Origin: Favolaschia claudopus
Lineage: Eukaryota; Basidiomycota; Agaricomycetes; Agaricales; Mycenaceae
Assembly: GCA_037176885.1 (NCBI GenBank)
Contig: JAWWNJ010000214.1
Span: forward strand, 223,468 to 287,467
Reading direction: 5' to 3'
Length of the DNA: 64,000 nt
The position numbers were made by a program, and so were the translations under genes. The notes under the pieces were generated by a model. That model did no database searches. It had not been told where the DNA came from and saw only the letters and a program-made list of their open reading frames with translations. Each line of letters begins with the position of its first letter. Position 1 is the stretch's first letter. This document shows, piece after piece, positions 10,401 through 22,204 of the stretch.

Positions 10401-10592
10401 TCCCGAGCGCAGCGTCGTAATGCCGCCGTTGTCTCGGTGGAGCACATTGTGCGTACTTGCCATTTGATGGGCAAGTGTGGTAAGCAGATTGACCGCAAAT
10501 GGACCATGGACAATGTCATAGATACTGCTAACCACTTCTATTTTAATTCCTACATAGATGTAGACACCTTTTCTCGGGATAAATTTGGCTAA
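10400..10592 (+). pseudogene. C-terminal scrap of a Plavaka/KDZ-type transposon protein
   Basis: The open frame gives SVEHIVRTCHLMGKCGKQ, WTMDNVIDTANHFYFNSYI and DVDTFSRDKFG then TAA at 10590-10592. The pattern (V)RxxHLxxxxG...W(T)xxNV...FYxNxYxDxxxF is the tail of Plavaka/KDZ-type fungal transposon proteins. It is the piece missing from the remnant at 1-1977, but no upstream domain is readable here. Confidence 0.45.
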
Positions 10593-11541
10593 TTCTACGT
10601 TTTTTCACTCGTTCTGGCTGTCCCGAATGGGAAATTGATGGGAAACTCGAAAAATATTCAGAGGTAGCACTGTAAAAAGATTCTGACTTCATAGTAAATC
10701 TTGAATTTGTTATAAGAAAGTACCTTGGCAGGAGCTGGGCTGTATTGTTAGTGTAGAGTGAGATTAAATCGCTGTTGTCCAACTTTACGATCAAAAATGA
10801 TGTAAACTGAACAACGGTGAATTGCATACCTTGAACCACGACCATTTGAAAAATTCTAAGTTAATAAATTCAATCTACCTATAAATACAAGATCTTCTAT
10901 GAAGCTAGATATCTTGGAAACATATCAATCTCTGCCAAGTCTGACTCTGAATCCATTCCGACTATATCTGGCGACGAATCAACTTCATCGTTGACCTCGA
11001 AAGGCATGCGAGGGTTATATTTAGCTGTGAGAGGAGCAGGAGTGGCTTGAAATGTGGAACGGAGAGGTCAGACTTCGAGCTAGAAACGACAGACGAACAT
11101 TCAGAACTCGGTGAGCTATCATCGTTCAACCTCTTCCCCCCTCGAACCACTCTGCATCCGTCGCATCCAAAATGGTCTATGTTTGAGTTGTCTGTACTCA
11201 TTCATGTGCGGCACCCGTCCCAAGAATCGGTACCCGGATCTGGGACGCAAAGGGTTGCCGCACGAGTTGGGGCCGAGTTTTGCACCGATGAATGTCGCCC
11301 TTTCTTTTCTGCTCTATCTTCTGTCTATGACGACTATGGCTTATTACTATCAGTTTGTTTCCTGCAGCCCACACTGCAGCCGCCTTCGCTCTAAACTCTA
11401 TGATATGCTTTCAAGCATCTGTGACGAAAGATTACCGTTAAGCAATAGTTTCGGCACACGAAAGATTTGTTGAGAGCTGGTGGCGAACAAAGTGACTGTT
11501 GTAAGTTCTAGATTCACCAAAGTGTAAATAAAGTACAAGAC
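10593..11541. other. Unassigned AT-rich interval
   Basis: Open frames of up to about 120 codons exist on both strands but show no recognisable motif or plausible splice structure. Confidence 0.4.
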
Positions 11542-11609
11542 TATGGAAATCCGGAGCACCACGCTGATGGTGATGTGATCCCATCACACATTGTGTGATC
11601 TCCGTCTGC

Positions 11610-12156
11610 GGCATATCATTATGGCTTATATGGACCCGGAACACCCCCCCTCAACCATCTTCGGCGCAACTTTGTTGACTGGGTTATGCGTTTGGTTTGC
11701 TTATTTTTATGGCAAATGTTTGACTTCTAATCTGTCATCGGACCTGCAGATAGGTAGCCGAGTGGCTGTACGAGGTCGCCTTGCACACAAACCCAGCGCC
11801 GATTTGCCATGAGGATCCCATGGCCCCGCTTATTGATATAGGTATATTCCTACTGTAGTAATAAACAATATCTGTTACCTTGAACGCTCTTGAAACGCAT
11901 CGGGATGCGAAGCAATGGGCTTTGATCGGAGATGTGAAGTAAAACACGATCACATGACCGTATCAATTTCCTCTTCTTCTTCGTGTTTCTCTGCATTGGC
12001 GGCAGTCTGATATTTTTTTGATATATACACACAGAGACAGAGTTTGAATCCAGAGAAACATTCCTTGCTGCTCTCAGCGAAAAACAGCGAGGTTTGGCCG
12101 AGAAATCATGAATTGCAGAGAAAAGTCGAACAGAGATTACAAGTAATTGAAGTAAA
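11610..12156. other. Spacer downstream of integrase-core gene
   Basis: No coding region supported. An A-box-like TAGCCGAGTGG occurs near 11757 without a B-box partner. Confidence 0.3.
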
Positions 12157-14010
12157 CTACCAGTCATCTGCCGTGGCATCCTCTTCCTGTTCATCATCAG
12201 AGAACCATGCGAAAACTCCTTCATTTCTATCATTGTCTACAACTTGAGGCTCATCATTGTTCAGCATCTCATCGAGCTGAGCCAATTGTTGTGTGTCTAA
12301 TGGGATGTCAGTTGCTCCATTGCAAGTGGTGTGAAATAGACCATACCAAGACCCTTGCCGTTATTCACTCCGCCCATATAAAACCCCCCCTGATCTCCAA
12401 TTGCATCGTCATCGTTTGCAAGAGGTTGCAAGTTGGGCATGAGCTCAATATCACTTGCACAGTCCTCACGCGCCAATGTGAGGGCACGACCCAGCATTCG
12501 TCAACATTCTCTGGTATCCCCTGAACTGCATCAAGCGCATGGAATTTAGCGAGAAGGGCGAGGTAAACATCCCAGCAATTCTGGCGCGTTATTTCTGGCT
12601 TGTTGATTTCTTCATACATCCTCGCAATGATCACAGCAAAGGATGGGGGAACAAGTTGAAACACCTCGTGATCTCGAGGGGCCCATATCTCACGGACACG
12701 GTCAATGTTCTCCTTTCGAACTTTGATCTGAATATTTGTGAGTGACACATATAATAACTGGAAGCAATTCAACGAACCTTAAAGTCCAAGACGCCGTAAT
12801 CCTCTGGGTGTTCAAACATGTCGTTCGGCACACCGATAGGTAAAACTTTGTTCCTGTCAGCGCGCTTCTTTGTGTTGTTGACCCTCTCCCGATAGGCGTC
12901 GAGCTCTTTCTGTAACCAGGGAATAAATACCCAACGGAATACCAGCCTTTCAAAAAAGATGAATCAAGACTTCCATTCAATGAAACTGGGAGCATACGCT
13001 TCAAGCAATACATTGGGGTCATACCACCCATTGTTTACACCGTGATCGAGGATATTTTCAAAACCGGGAGTGAACCGATGGCGAAGCTGCCGCCAGGAAA
13101 TTTCTGGTGGCACATTCTTCTTCTCTCGCATCCAGCGGTGCTGCAAGGTGCCCTCGAGTGTCGGATCTTGCGAATGGCGAAGAAGAGTATGGCCGTTTGC
13201 CACACCATTGTTTTCCGGTCCCGGGTCGCTTTGTGAGATTAGAGGCATCACTGGAATGCAGTCAATGGAAATCAATGAGAACAGAGAGATCGGTTTGATT
13301 AAGAGGGACTTTGCTTACCTCCGAGAGCTTCAACGACATCAAGGTAATAGCTCAAAATGAGCCGTGGATTGCTATTAGTCCACCAGATGTTCACCCATTT
13401 AATTCGACCGAGGAACGGGTCAATGCCAGTATGTAGAGCAAGTCCAAACTTATATTTCCATTTATCGTGTTGATCAATGGCCCACATGTCGTTGGCTCCT
13501 GCGGCCCAAAATCTCTTTCGTCGAAGTCGATTCTTGCGGCGTTCCTTCACCAATTCCGGCTCATAAATTTGGAAGTACTCCGTAACGGTGTTCCTGTTCA
13601 GGGCCGAATCAATAGCCGAAATTCTTCGCAGTGGAAGAAATAACTTGCCGTGCTACGCTCATATTCTCCTCATGGAACAAAAAGACTGACTATTTCTCGC
13701 GCCCCTGCTTTGGGATACTGTTCCCGAAGGCGAATCATCGCTGCTCGTATAGAGACGGTATCATGGTTCTGTTTCCGAGAGCGGTAGAGGCCGAGAGACT
13801 CTCTAACTTCTCGAAACCGTGTGATCCTGTGACGAAGAATTTCAGCCAGGACAGAGCCAAGACAGCGAAGACGGTAGATCATTACCCTAGACCATATTGT
13901 GTTGTATCAATGTCGTGCAGGAGCAAAAGACGAAGAATCTCTTTGTCATTTTTTCCCATCTTCCAGTACTTGAGAAGTGGGGCTCGGATCAGATCTAAGG
14001 GAGCTTCAAA
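12157..14010 (-). CDS. Integrase-core (rve-like) protein of the Agaricomycete type, possibly frameshifted
   Basis: Family of basidiomycete proteins with a retroviral-integrase-like catalytic core, often transposon-associated. Exons on the minus strand: APLLKYWKMGKNDKEILRL and HDIDTTQYGLG (near 13990-13880), intron, ITRFREVRESLGL to AGAREIVSLF (to 13670), KNRLRRKRFWAAGANDMWAID with QHDKWK, WWTNSNPRLILSYYLD (to about 13310), intron, LISQSDPGPENNGVANGHT and LEGTLQHRWMREKKN (to about 13000), intron, LVFRWVFIPWLQKELDAY (to about 12780), intron, KVRKENIDRVREIWAPRDH (to about 12500), and an acidic tail ending DDEQEEDATADDW, TAG at 12157-12159. The frame slips after VSLF near 13676 (HEENMSVARQV is one base off) and again near 12490, so it may be a pseudogene. 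Likely catalytic acids include Asp of AIDQHDKW and SQSDPG. The start is uncertain. It diverges from the alpha-kinase. Confidence 0.75.
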
Positions 14011-14469
14011 CGAAGTTCAGAATCGACAGTGTGAACTTGATATATTGAGTACAACGCACGATTCGGTAGATATTGATTTTTTGAGGACATTGCTCTCTGA
14101 GATGAAGTGTTGAGTTGGAGTGTTGGATCGTCAAGAAAATGTCTGTCTTTATACTCGCTCACCCACATGAAAATGCGATGGGTTTGCACAGATTCAAGAA
14201 TAGCCTTCCACAGACTCGAGAACAGCTTTGAACAGCTTTCAAATATGTTGCTGCGGATAGAGGCAAAGATTTCGTTTCAGCGATCAACAGCACAGCAAAT
14301 ATACCCACGGTTGAACCTTGGCTTTGCCGGTAATCGTAGTTAGCTTCGGTTCTTGCTCACTGCCTCAAACTCATCCGCTATTTTCTGTACTGCCTCTGTG
14401 CTGTATAAATTGCTTGCTAGCTTGTCTCTCTCATTGTGTCTCACATTCTTTCACCTTGCTTTCTTCTTC

Positions 14470-17057
14470 ATGTCTAAACCACTCGAAGTCTACGCTCAAT
14501 TCACGGACGATGTCAGGGCTAATCGTCCTGTTGTCTGCGAGCGCTCCTCATGTGGTGTTGTCCTTGCACCTGGAGATCAAAATCGGCACTTGGTTAGAAA
14601 TCAGAATCCAAATTTACCGGACCGAGTTGTATGTAGCGCTTGTTACAACTGGATTCTGGGCAAACCCGACACTCTTGGTGAGTAATCCTATCTATTTTGC
14701 ATGCGTTTGGTCTGAGATTTGAATATTCAGTGCGCGGTGATATTTCTGAGCAAGCTGCGGTAGTACGTCGCCAGGCATTGGATGCAAAACGTAAAGGTAG
14801 ATATATCAGTGTTTAAATTGGTTTCTGCTTCACCCGAATTTTGCAGATGCGACTCCGCTTCAGCGGCAGGTTACTGCTGTTCCACCAAATTATTCGATGC
14901 CGCCTCCACTGCCACCGGGTGAGTTTCGGTTCGTTTTGAGGTTCGACTCAATAGATTTGACTACATTCTCTCTTTAAAGCCTCGATGCTACCATACGTCA
15001 ATGTACCCAGCTCGTGGGGTGCTCCTGGGCACCAATCTACCTCCAGTACAACATATTTTCAACCCAACGGATATTCGGCTGCACACGCTTCCTATGGTGC
15101 AGAGCGACAGGCATGGGCGTCGAGGGCGTATCACCACGATCCTGCGGAGAGCATCGGTCTAATTTTACAGATTCTACACGAGGTTCCTGGCAAGTTAAAG
15201 GGTACCTTGGTCTTGGTGCGCAAAAGAGTATAAATATTTGTCAGTTCAACCGCTAATTTTCTATCTTAGAATCTCAGCGAGGGGAAAGAAGTCCCAGCAA
15301 AAGTCACTCCGGCGGGTCTGAGAGGACTAATTATCCAGGTCATGGGTCTACGCCTGGCTGAGGCAACTAACGGCTATCCATTTCCCCTGGCGCAAATGCC
15401 TCTCCGAGAGGTTGTTCGCTGGATTGACCTGGGTCAAGAGGATCAAAACTCACAATCGCTATATGGGAAAGCCGAATTACAAGCAGAAGGATAAGACAAT
15501 GGTCTACAAACGACCTAAAGTGTCCATTGCCATCGCGTTGGTGATCCCAGCTCCACAATGGGAAGCTTACATCGACTGGGATGAGGTTTGTTTGATTGTT
15601 AGATTTCTGCTGAATTCTTTCTCACCGATAATTTGAAAAGGACACTCCGAAGGCAAGATACATGAAGCTCTGATCATTTCAATTAACAATATAGTCACAG
15701 AATTCTGTAATCGCCCGTACGACTCAATCATCGTCGTCCTTTTCCATTCAAGCTTCGGTCCCAGACTCTTTACGCTCTCAAGCGCTAGGAGCGGCTGACT
15801 GGGAGGTACGGGTACTGAATCTTTGCCACACTCATGCTAACCGATCAAAGAATGTAAATAACCCTGATGTTACTGATAGAGAGAGCAACAGTTCCGAAGA
15901 TGAAGAGGTAGTGAATCATTACTTTCCCAACTTTACAATAATCTCTAACGCAAATTTGTAGTCTCGGCCTCGAACGCCTCCTCAATCTAGAAAGAGAGGC
16001 CCTCCAGCATATGTTTCACCCGATCGGTCGCGCCTAGCAAAGGTGCTAGCTGTTGGTGGTCAACCGGATGTTACTGCGGGTGCCAGTACGTTGAATTTTG
16101 AATTCATTTGTCTATCTGTACGCTTACATTGATCTTCAAAGCTCCTCTGGGTTCGGAGCAGGTGGAATTCTATGCAATCGAGCCGCCTTCATTGCATGAG
16201 CTCTTGGACCCAGAGCTTCAACATCTTTCCCGCTTCACTTGTACACCAGATGAAGCATCTCAAGGATTCCTTGCCATTCAGGCAAACCTATCAATTGGAT
16301 GCGGAACATTCAAAACCGCTCACCGTGGTTGGATCACCTTGCACCATTTGCGCGACGCGGGCTTGGGGACTACCAAAAACGAGTTGGTTGTCGTCAAACG
16401 TACATTCCGCGACCTTTCGAAAAAATCTGGAGGTCAAACGGTTTACACTCGCTACTCTTCCCCGGAGGAGCACAAAATCATCTTGAAGGAGGCGAACAAT
16501 CTATACTGGGCGATTTCCATCATGGGCTTCTCATATTCTGGGGTCGCAATATACTATGAAACTCCTGCGAAGAATTCCAGCAAAGCATCAATCCGAAAAA
16601 CATATCTTCTCGAGGAGTATATTGAGACTAACTCTGACAGTGAATTCGTCAAATTTGTGCACAACGGAAGTGCTGTTCCCCTTCTTGATATAGACGACGC
16701 CTGGCGGTGGATTGCGGATTTCCTGTGCTTCACCCAGCATATTCAATATTGGAAGAGCGGAGAGATGGTCTTTCTCTCTGATCTCCAGGGTGAGTATCTT
16801 TATTTGCGATTGCTTCTGACTTACTCAATTCATATCCTACTAGGATCCGAAATTTTACTTACGGACCCTCAAATCATGACCTCACCGTCAGTCCGATTTC
16901 TGGCTTTGACATTCCTTTTTGCTTACATCTTTACCAGGAAAATTGCGGAGGGTGCGGATCTGTTTGCAGATGGAAATTCGGTTCCGTGTTCGAGCAATTC
17001 CCCGACCAACATGTTTGTAACCAGTACTGCGCATGGTTCAAACTCCCCGAGCTGTAA
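14470..17057 (+). CDS. Alpha-type protein kinase with N-terminal Cys cluster
   Basis: Atypical (alpha) Ser/Thr kinase of a family expanded in Agaricomycetes. ATG at 14470 opens MSKPLEVYAQFTDDVRANRP; a Cys motif follows (VCERSSC ... VVCSACYNW), possibly zinc-binding. Donors at 14678 (GTGAGT) and 14797 and acceptors at 14730 and 14846 bound the first exons; a low-complexity linker runs to about 16080 (RPRTPPQSRKRGPPAY). The kinase domain spans about 16140-17057: IGCGTFKTAHRGWITL (ATP loop), ELVVVKRTF (Lys), DIDDAWRWIADFLCFTQHI with QYWKSGE, VFLSDLQ | GSEILLTDPQIMT across an intron (about 16790-16844), and the zinc-module end HVCNQYCAWFKLPEL, TAA at 17055-17057. The last intron runs from about 16890 to 16938. 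No frameshift was needed, so it looks intact. Confidence 0.8.
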
Positions 17058-17059
17058 AT

Positions 17060-17902
17060 TAAACTCACTCTGTCCGTGTGGCTGAAATCAAGTACTTATG
17101 AGCAATATGATATGCTGTATGTTGAATATGACTATTATGCACCTATGATTCCTATACACGCTGGTTCCCTAACCGCATGAATCCACCCAACTCAACTTGT
17201 CTTGTCGGAAATAGTTTCATTTTGATTAAAATGCCAGTGGATGATCATTATCGAAATTTTGAGAGAATTCCGTGATAGATTTCGAGTAGTGACACATATA
17301 TCTTCTTATCACACTGTGCTCATTATTCTGGAGCAATCCTGGCTTCCCTGAAGTCCGGCTGAATTTATAACACGTAGGTTTTCCGAAGGAAGCCATTTCC
17401 CGGATTGTCGGCAATTACAAGGCAATTACAAGCCGGGGCTGCTAAACGAAAGCTGACCGAGTCTCACAGGCCAATTTAGTCCTTTGCTCGTCTCATTTAA
17501 TGCGCTAAAGCTGCGTGCCATCTATCTCTACTCTGCTCTGCGTCAAGATCGAACAGTGTCACACTGAAGTCACACCGGTCACAGTGAATAAATTTCGTTA
17601 TTTTTGAACTAATGGGGGGGTCGTAATTCTGCTCTTGGGAACTTGCCATTGTTTAGATACAATCTCCAGCTACCATTTTAATTCTTACTGAATACTTTCT
17701 TGCTACATCAAATACTTGAGCAAGTCAACTACTTACCATAAAAGGTCGTGGCTGAGCGGTATTCGGTGTCCGAGGCCGGAGATCACACAATATATGATGC
17801 GATCACATCACCATCAGCGTGGTGCTCCGGGTTTCCATACCAAGACAGTATTAATCTAATAATCAAGACAATGCGGAATGAAGTCATTCATGTAACAGAA
17901 TC
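17060..17902. other. Intergenic, with A-box-like motif and inverted repeat arm
   Basis: No gene seen. The right arm of the 66-base inverted repeat lies at about 17774-17839; TGGCTGAGCGG near 17750 fits an A-box but no B-box follows. Confidence 0.35.
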
Positions 17903-17962
17903 TGAAAATGCGCGGAAGGCGCAATAACCTCAGTCTCCCGCAATGTGGGATGAAAGACTGTA
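17903..17962 (-). repeat. Partial second copia LTR
   Basis: Repeats the start (TGAAAATGCGCGGAAGG) and an inner block (CAGTCTCCCGCAATGTGGG) of the adjacent LTR with the intervening ~75 bases missing. Confidence 0.6.
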
Positions 17963-17973
17963 TATTAAATACC

Positions 17974-18200
17974 TGAAAATACGCGGAAGGCGCAATAACT
18001 ACACAATGAGTAAGTAAATACAAGTAGGTAGATAGATAGAGAACTCACCCTCAGTCTCCCGCAATGTGGGATGAAAGACTGAGGGTGGTGGACAGACGAG
18101 CACGGTTTATATGTAAGAACAAGGCTGTATGATAAGTATCAGATATCTATCAAGGGCCGGAGCGGCGGGGCGGCTACCCGGAATAATTCATATTCTGACA
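17974..18200 (-). repeat. 3' LTR of the copia fragment
   Basis: On the minus strand it begins TGTCAGAATATGAATTATT directly after a purine-rich tract (GAGTGGGGG), and its other boundary reads TGAAAATACGCGG on the plus strand, giving TG...CA borders and 227 bp. Confidence 0.7.
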
Positions 18201-19890
18201 CCCCCACTCGACCCAGGCCGTAGTCCCATAGATAGACAGAATTTGGAGTGCTTGTCATGAGATAAAGGTTTTGTGAAAATATCGGCCACCATTTCATCTG
18301 TAGGATACCACAAGACAATACATTCTCCGGTGCGAACCAAGTCATCACGAACAAAATGATATTTTCTTTGTATATGCTGAGTCCTAGCGCGGTATTGTGG
18401 ATCCTGGGACAGAATAATGGCAGCTCGATTATCACATCTCAACTCAGTGGGATTTCTCTGATGTTGACCTAGTTCGTCAAAAAAGGATCTTAACCATGCT
18501 AGATGTTGTCCTGCATTTGCAAGTCCAATGTATTCACTCTCAGTAGAAGATAGAGCGACCATGGATTGCCGACGGCTAGACCATCCGATTGCTCCAGAGT
18601 TGACAATGAACACATAACCAGAAGTAGAACGAGATGTATCTCTGTCTCCATTCCAGTTGGCATCACTGTATCCCAGAAATTGCATGTCCATGCTGATGTC
18701 AGCCCCGTTGTATACAAGTTCCCAATGACGGGTGCCTTTGAGGTATCGAAGAAGTCGTTTTGCTGCTGCCCAATGAATTCTCTTTGGCTTTGCACTAAAT
18801 CGACCAAGTACTCCTGCACTGTATGCAAGATCTGGTCGAGTACCTAGCATGGCATACATAGCAGACCCGATTACACTTTGATATGGAACAATAGAGAGTT
18901 TGCGGTGAGCCGCCAGAAGCCACCTGGCGGCTCTAATGGCATGCGGATTGGAGCGGCTATGCTGTCTGGCGGCTCGTTTGGCGGCTGGTAAGACTGGTTC
19001 AAATTTGATTTTGCGAGTCTATTCTTAGTACTTAGTCATCTATATCTTGAGCCATACACACACTGAGAAAATTGGACCCGAAAATCTGACGCTAACGCGC
19101 ATGCCGAAGACTTCGGTTGACGCTGGAAATTGCTTCAATTCAAAACAATTATGCACGTTTGGACAACAAACTCTCATTGGCTGAAGGTATAGTCAAGTAT
19201 GCAAGGTACACAACCACTACCCAATCGCTAAGGATCGCGCGCGACGAGCCGCTGAACGAGCCGCCACATGACGTAGCCGCTCCAATCCGCATGCCGTTAG
19301 AGCCGCCAGGTGGCTTCTGGCGGCTCACCGCAAACTCTCTAATAGATCCACCTTCGACAATAGCCATATGGGTAATGATACTGTCATCATCAGGGTCATT
19401 CTCTGTGAGCGGGGTTCCAGTAGACATAGACGTGAATACAGGTTTGCAGTCTATCATGCCATAGCGAGAAAGGACTTTGTCAATATACTGACGCTGGTTC
19501 AGTGCAATGATGCGCTTCTTACGGTTTCGAATGATCTCGATCCCAAGGAGGTATTTGGCTGGACCTAGGTCTCGCATCTTAAAAGTAGATGAAAGCATTC
19601 TTTTGACTTTGGAAGAGAATTCTTTAGAAGTTGCAGCAACAAGAAGATCATCAACATAGACCACAACAAAACAAGTCTGTTTGCCTTCTTTATAAACATA
19701 AAGGCAGGTCTCTGAATTCAAGCGATGAAATCCGAGTTTTAGAATCTCTGTGTCAAAAGTCCTGTTCCAAGTTCTCCCAGCTTGTTTAATACCATACAAT
19801 GAACGCTTGAGTCGCCAGCAGTGACCTTCTGGAATTTCAGCACCATCTGGAGGCATCATGTAGATTTCTTCCTCCAGTCTACCATTTAGC
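18200..19890 (-). pseudogene. Ty1/copia RT-RNase H, 5'-truncated and MITE-interrupted
   Basis: Reverse transcriptase segment (19890-19340): PALNGRLEEEIYMMPPDG, CWRLKRSLYGIKQAGRTW, VVVYVDDLLVAATS (catalytic YVDD), KMRDLGPAKYLLGIEI and LNQRQYIDKVL. RNase H segment (18890-18188): MYAMLGTRPDLAYSAGVLG, YSDANWNGDRDTSRSTSGY, ALSSTESEYIGLANAGQ and FTKPLSHDKHSKFC, then TAA and the LTR. Removing the 446-bp MITE and one TA joins GGS and IVPYQSVIGSAM in frame. Integrase, protease and gag are absent; upstream of 19890 the sequence changes to unrelated AT-rich repeats. Confidence 0.9.
18894..19339. mobile_element. GAGAGTTTGCGG MITE inside copia
   Basis: Terminal inverted repeats begin GAGAGTTTGCGGTGAGCC and extend about 85 bp through GGCATGCGGATTGGAGCGG; flanked by TA on both sides. 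446 bp, no coding capacity. Related copies lie at 31.0-31.7 kb. Confidence 0.85.
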
Positions 19891-20084
19891 GCTGGCCAAA
19901 TACGAATATAATACGCATTTTGGCGTATTGTATTCATATTCATATCATATTTGCCTCATGAGCCCGTATCGTATTCGTAGTATATTGTACTGTAAATACT
20001 TGTACCGAGGCGACCGTCACGGTCACGGTGGGGTCCGTTGCGTTGCCCAAACCGCGATTTGTAAACAATCAGTACAGTAGGCAT

Positions 20085-20600
20085 GGACGTGTCACACCCC
20101 CGCTCTGAGGAGCGACAGCGATCAATGATCTGAGCGTTCGCCGTGATGACGGCTTCCCGTTTGGGCAATATCCGCTCAATAAGGAAGTACCCTCCGTACT
20201 TTCAAAGCTACGTCTTGTGTAGCTCGCTCTATGGACTCTCTCTTGTTTCTAATACCCTATGATCTACACATAAAACTCAATATGGAATTAACATCACTTG
20301 TTCAAACGACCATAATACAATGCCAAGTTCAGTGCTGCTGCAAGGGATGGAGTACATCTTTTGCACAACTGCAAATTCATTCAACTACGGAGAAGATGTG
20401 TCAGACTTAATAATTGATTCCCCTCAGATATGGTAATAACGAATAACGCGAGGGGAGGCGAGTTAGTTGCAAAGTGAGCGGTGGCGAGCGCATCTCGGAC
20501 GTACTTCCTTTTTAAGTGGATTCTTCCAAAACGGGAAGCCGTCATCATGCCGCCCTGTTCATCATTGATGGATGTCGCTCCTCAGCGTGACCCCTCGACA
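20085..20600. mobile_element. TIR element, about 515 bp
   Basis: About 95 bp near the left end (CTGAGGAGCGACA, TGATGACGGCTTCCCGTTT, AAGGAAGTAC) recur inverted near 20510-20600. No coding region. Exact ends and duplication not resolved. Confidence 0.6.
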
Positions 20601-21153
20601 AATCCAAGACTTTATATACGTTTGAACGACTATCTTCAAAAGAGTATATAAAGTCTTGTTACGAGACTATCAGTACAGTACATGCTTGTTGACGAAATGC
20701 ATCCAACTTGTGTGCGTAATGTACCCCGGCGGCCCACCCTCAAAAAAAGAAAATTTCTGAGTTCTCCACATCTCGGTACGGTATGATACTCATCAACCCA
20801 AAGACACCGCGCTGTAGCTTGATTGACAGTTGTTCTTTTTAGAAAGGGGGAGGAGCGACAAAGGTCTGCTAAACAGCCTAAACTAGGTGACGCAATCAGT
20901 GGAGTGAATGGTGGTGTGATCAGATTTTGATGCCTCATTCTGACTGGCCAAACAATATTAATGGTCTTAATCAAGGGGGCACCGGCATTCTAAATATATA
21001 TATAGGGCCGTTTCTTTCTTAGTGAGTGTATACACTCGGAGGAATGCACGTGGGAGTCATCACTGTGACTCATCGCGTCTTTTTCCTCGACCACCACCAC
21101 CGGGCGCGTTCCTTCGCCCGTGCTCTCATTTTTTAGTTCTTTTCTCTTCCCCA
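20601..21153. other. Spacer before the DIRS-like element
   Basis: Contains a hairpin with AAGACTTTATATACG arms near 20610-20655 and a TATA-rich run at 20990-21005 upstream of the gag start. No gene seen. Confidence 0.35.
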
Positions 21154-22066
21154 ATGGCCAACGACGACCCCTCGCCCTTCAGTGAGGCTCAGCTGGCCGC
21201 ACTTACGGCCATTGTGACCCGGGCCATTGCCGACAACTCCGCCAACCCTTCGGGCGGCTCCGCCGCGTCATCCTCGTCGAATGCAGCGAACGGCAGCGGA
21301 AATGTTACGGTCCCCACTACCAATGCCGCCGGTGAGCTTGACAATTTCGCTTCCGCCTCCTTTCGGTCCCCCACGATGTGGTACCCGCCGCGTCAAGCTG
21401 GCGCACATCGACGCCATTGTGAATGGCACCTTCGAAGCCGACGACCTCCCCAAGCTCTCCTCCATCGCCGCCGCTGCCCCCGCTGCCCCCGTGCCCATCC
21501 TCTTCCACCCGACTTCTGGTGTTGCCGCCCCGGAACAACCAGAGGAACCCCTCGATGCGGGTCTTCCCCGTGCATGGGTCAAGGCATTCCCCTCCTTGCC
21601 CCCGCTCCTTGACGCCTGGTCGACTTACACCGGCATCCGCTCCCTCATTGACACCACCAATGGTGGTGTTGCTGCCGCCCTTTCCATCTACACCAGCCAG
21701 CTCATGGATTTCACCACACAGTACGAGTGGTCCGCAGTCTTGCGTTACCACTACGAATTTATTCGTGTGCGCATGGCGGAGAATTTTCTCCCCACGCGCT
21801 GGGTGACGCCCGATCAGGGCCTCGTCTCCACCAGGTTGGTTCGCTACCCACTGCCCCCGCCCTTCTCCTCCAAGCGCAAACGCGACCTCGCTGAGCGCCT
21901 TTCCGAGCCCAGCGCCCCTGCATCCCGTCCGAAGGTTGATGAGACTTGCTACAAGTTTCAGGATCCCGCTGGTTGTCGCATGGGCGACAAGTGCTCTCGC
22001 CGCCACGTCTGCATTGCGTGTCAGGGCGCCCACCCCGCACATGCTTGCCCTCAGAAGCGGAAGTAG
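21154..22066 (+). pseudogene. Gag-like protein with Cys/His finger, frameshifted
   Basis: ATG at 21154 opens MANDDPSPFSEAQLAALTA, an Ala/Ser-rich leader. Near 21390 the reading moves one frame (RRVKLAHIDAIVNGTFEAD). The middle is helical (TTQYEWSAVLRYHYEFIRV). The C terminus has CYKFQDPAGCRMGDKCSRRH, a CCCH-like finger, then CIACQGAHPAHAC, resembling a retroelement zinc knuckle; TAG at 22064-22066. It would coat the RNA in particles. The single frame slip suggests recent decay. Confidence 0.65.
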
Positions 22067-22204
22067 GATGTTTGGGGCACGCCGACCGAGTCCGGCCGCT
22101 GCCCCACTCCGACCAACCCTTCGGTTCTTCTTCGTCCACTGGCTCCTTGCACCCCACCCTCTCTATCACCCCTTCTGCATACTGCTCATCTCTCTGCCCA
22201 TCTA

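Larger units (their letters stand above)
11542..17839. mobile_element. Candidate 6.3-kb TIR element with integrase-core and alpha-kinase genes
   Basis: A 66-base sequence starting TATGGAAATCCGGAGCACC at 11542 recurs in inverted orientation ending at 17839 with about six mismatches (both contain CACGCTGATGGTGATGTGATC). The identity stops inside at GATCTCCG. CAAGAC lies immediately outside the left end (11536-11541) and one base outside the right end (17841-17846). The enclosed region holds two divergent genes. Whether this is one mobile unit or two unrelated copies of a small repeat cannot be settled here. Confidence 0.4.

Noticed and set aside
17742..17830. SINE head at TGGCTGAGCGG
   Set aside because: Good A-box but no B-box downstream; only the inverted-repeat arm is supported.
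21268..22169. Long antisense frames opposite the gag and RT genes
   Set aside because: GC-rich coding DNA leaves antisense frames open; no motifs, and the sense strand has clear retroelement domains.
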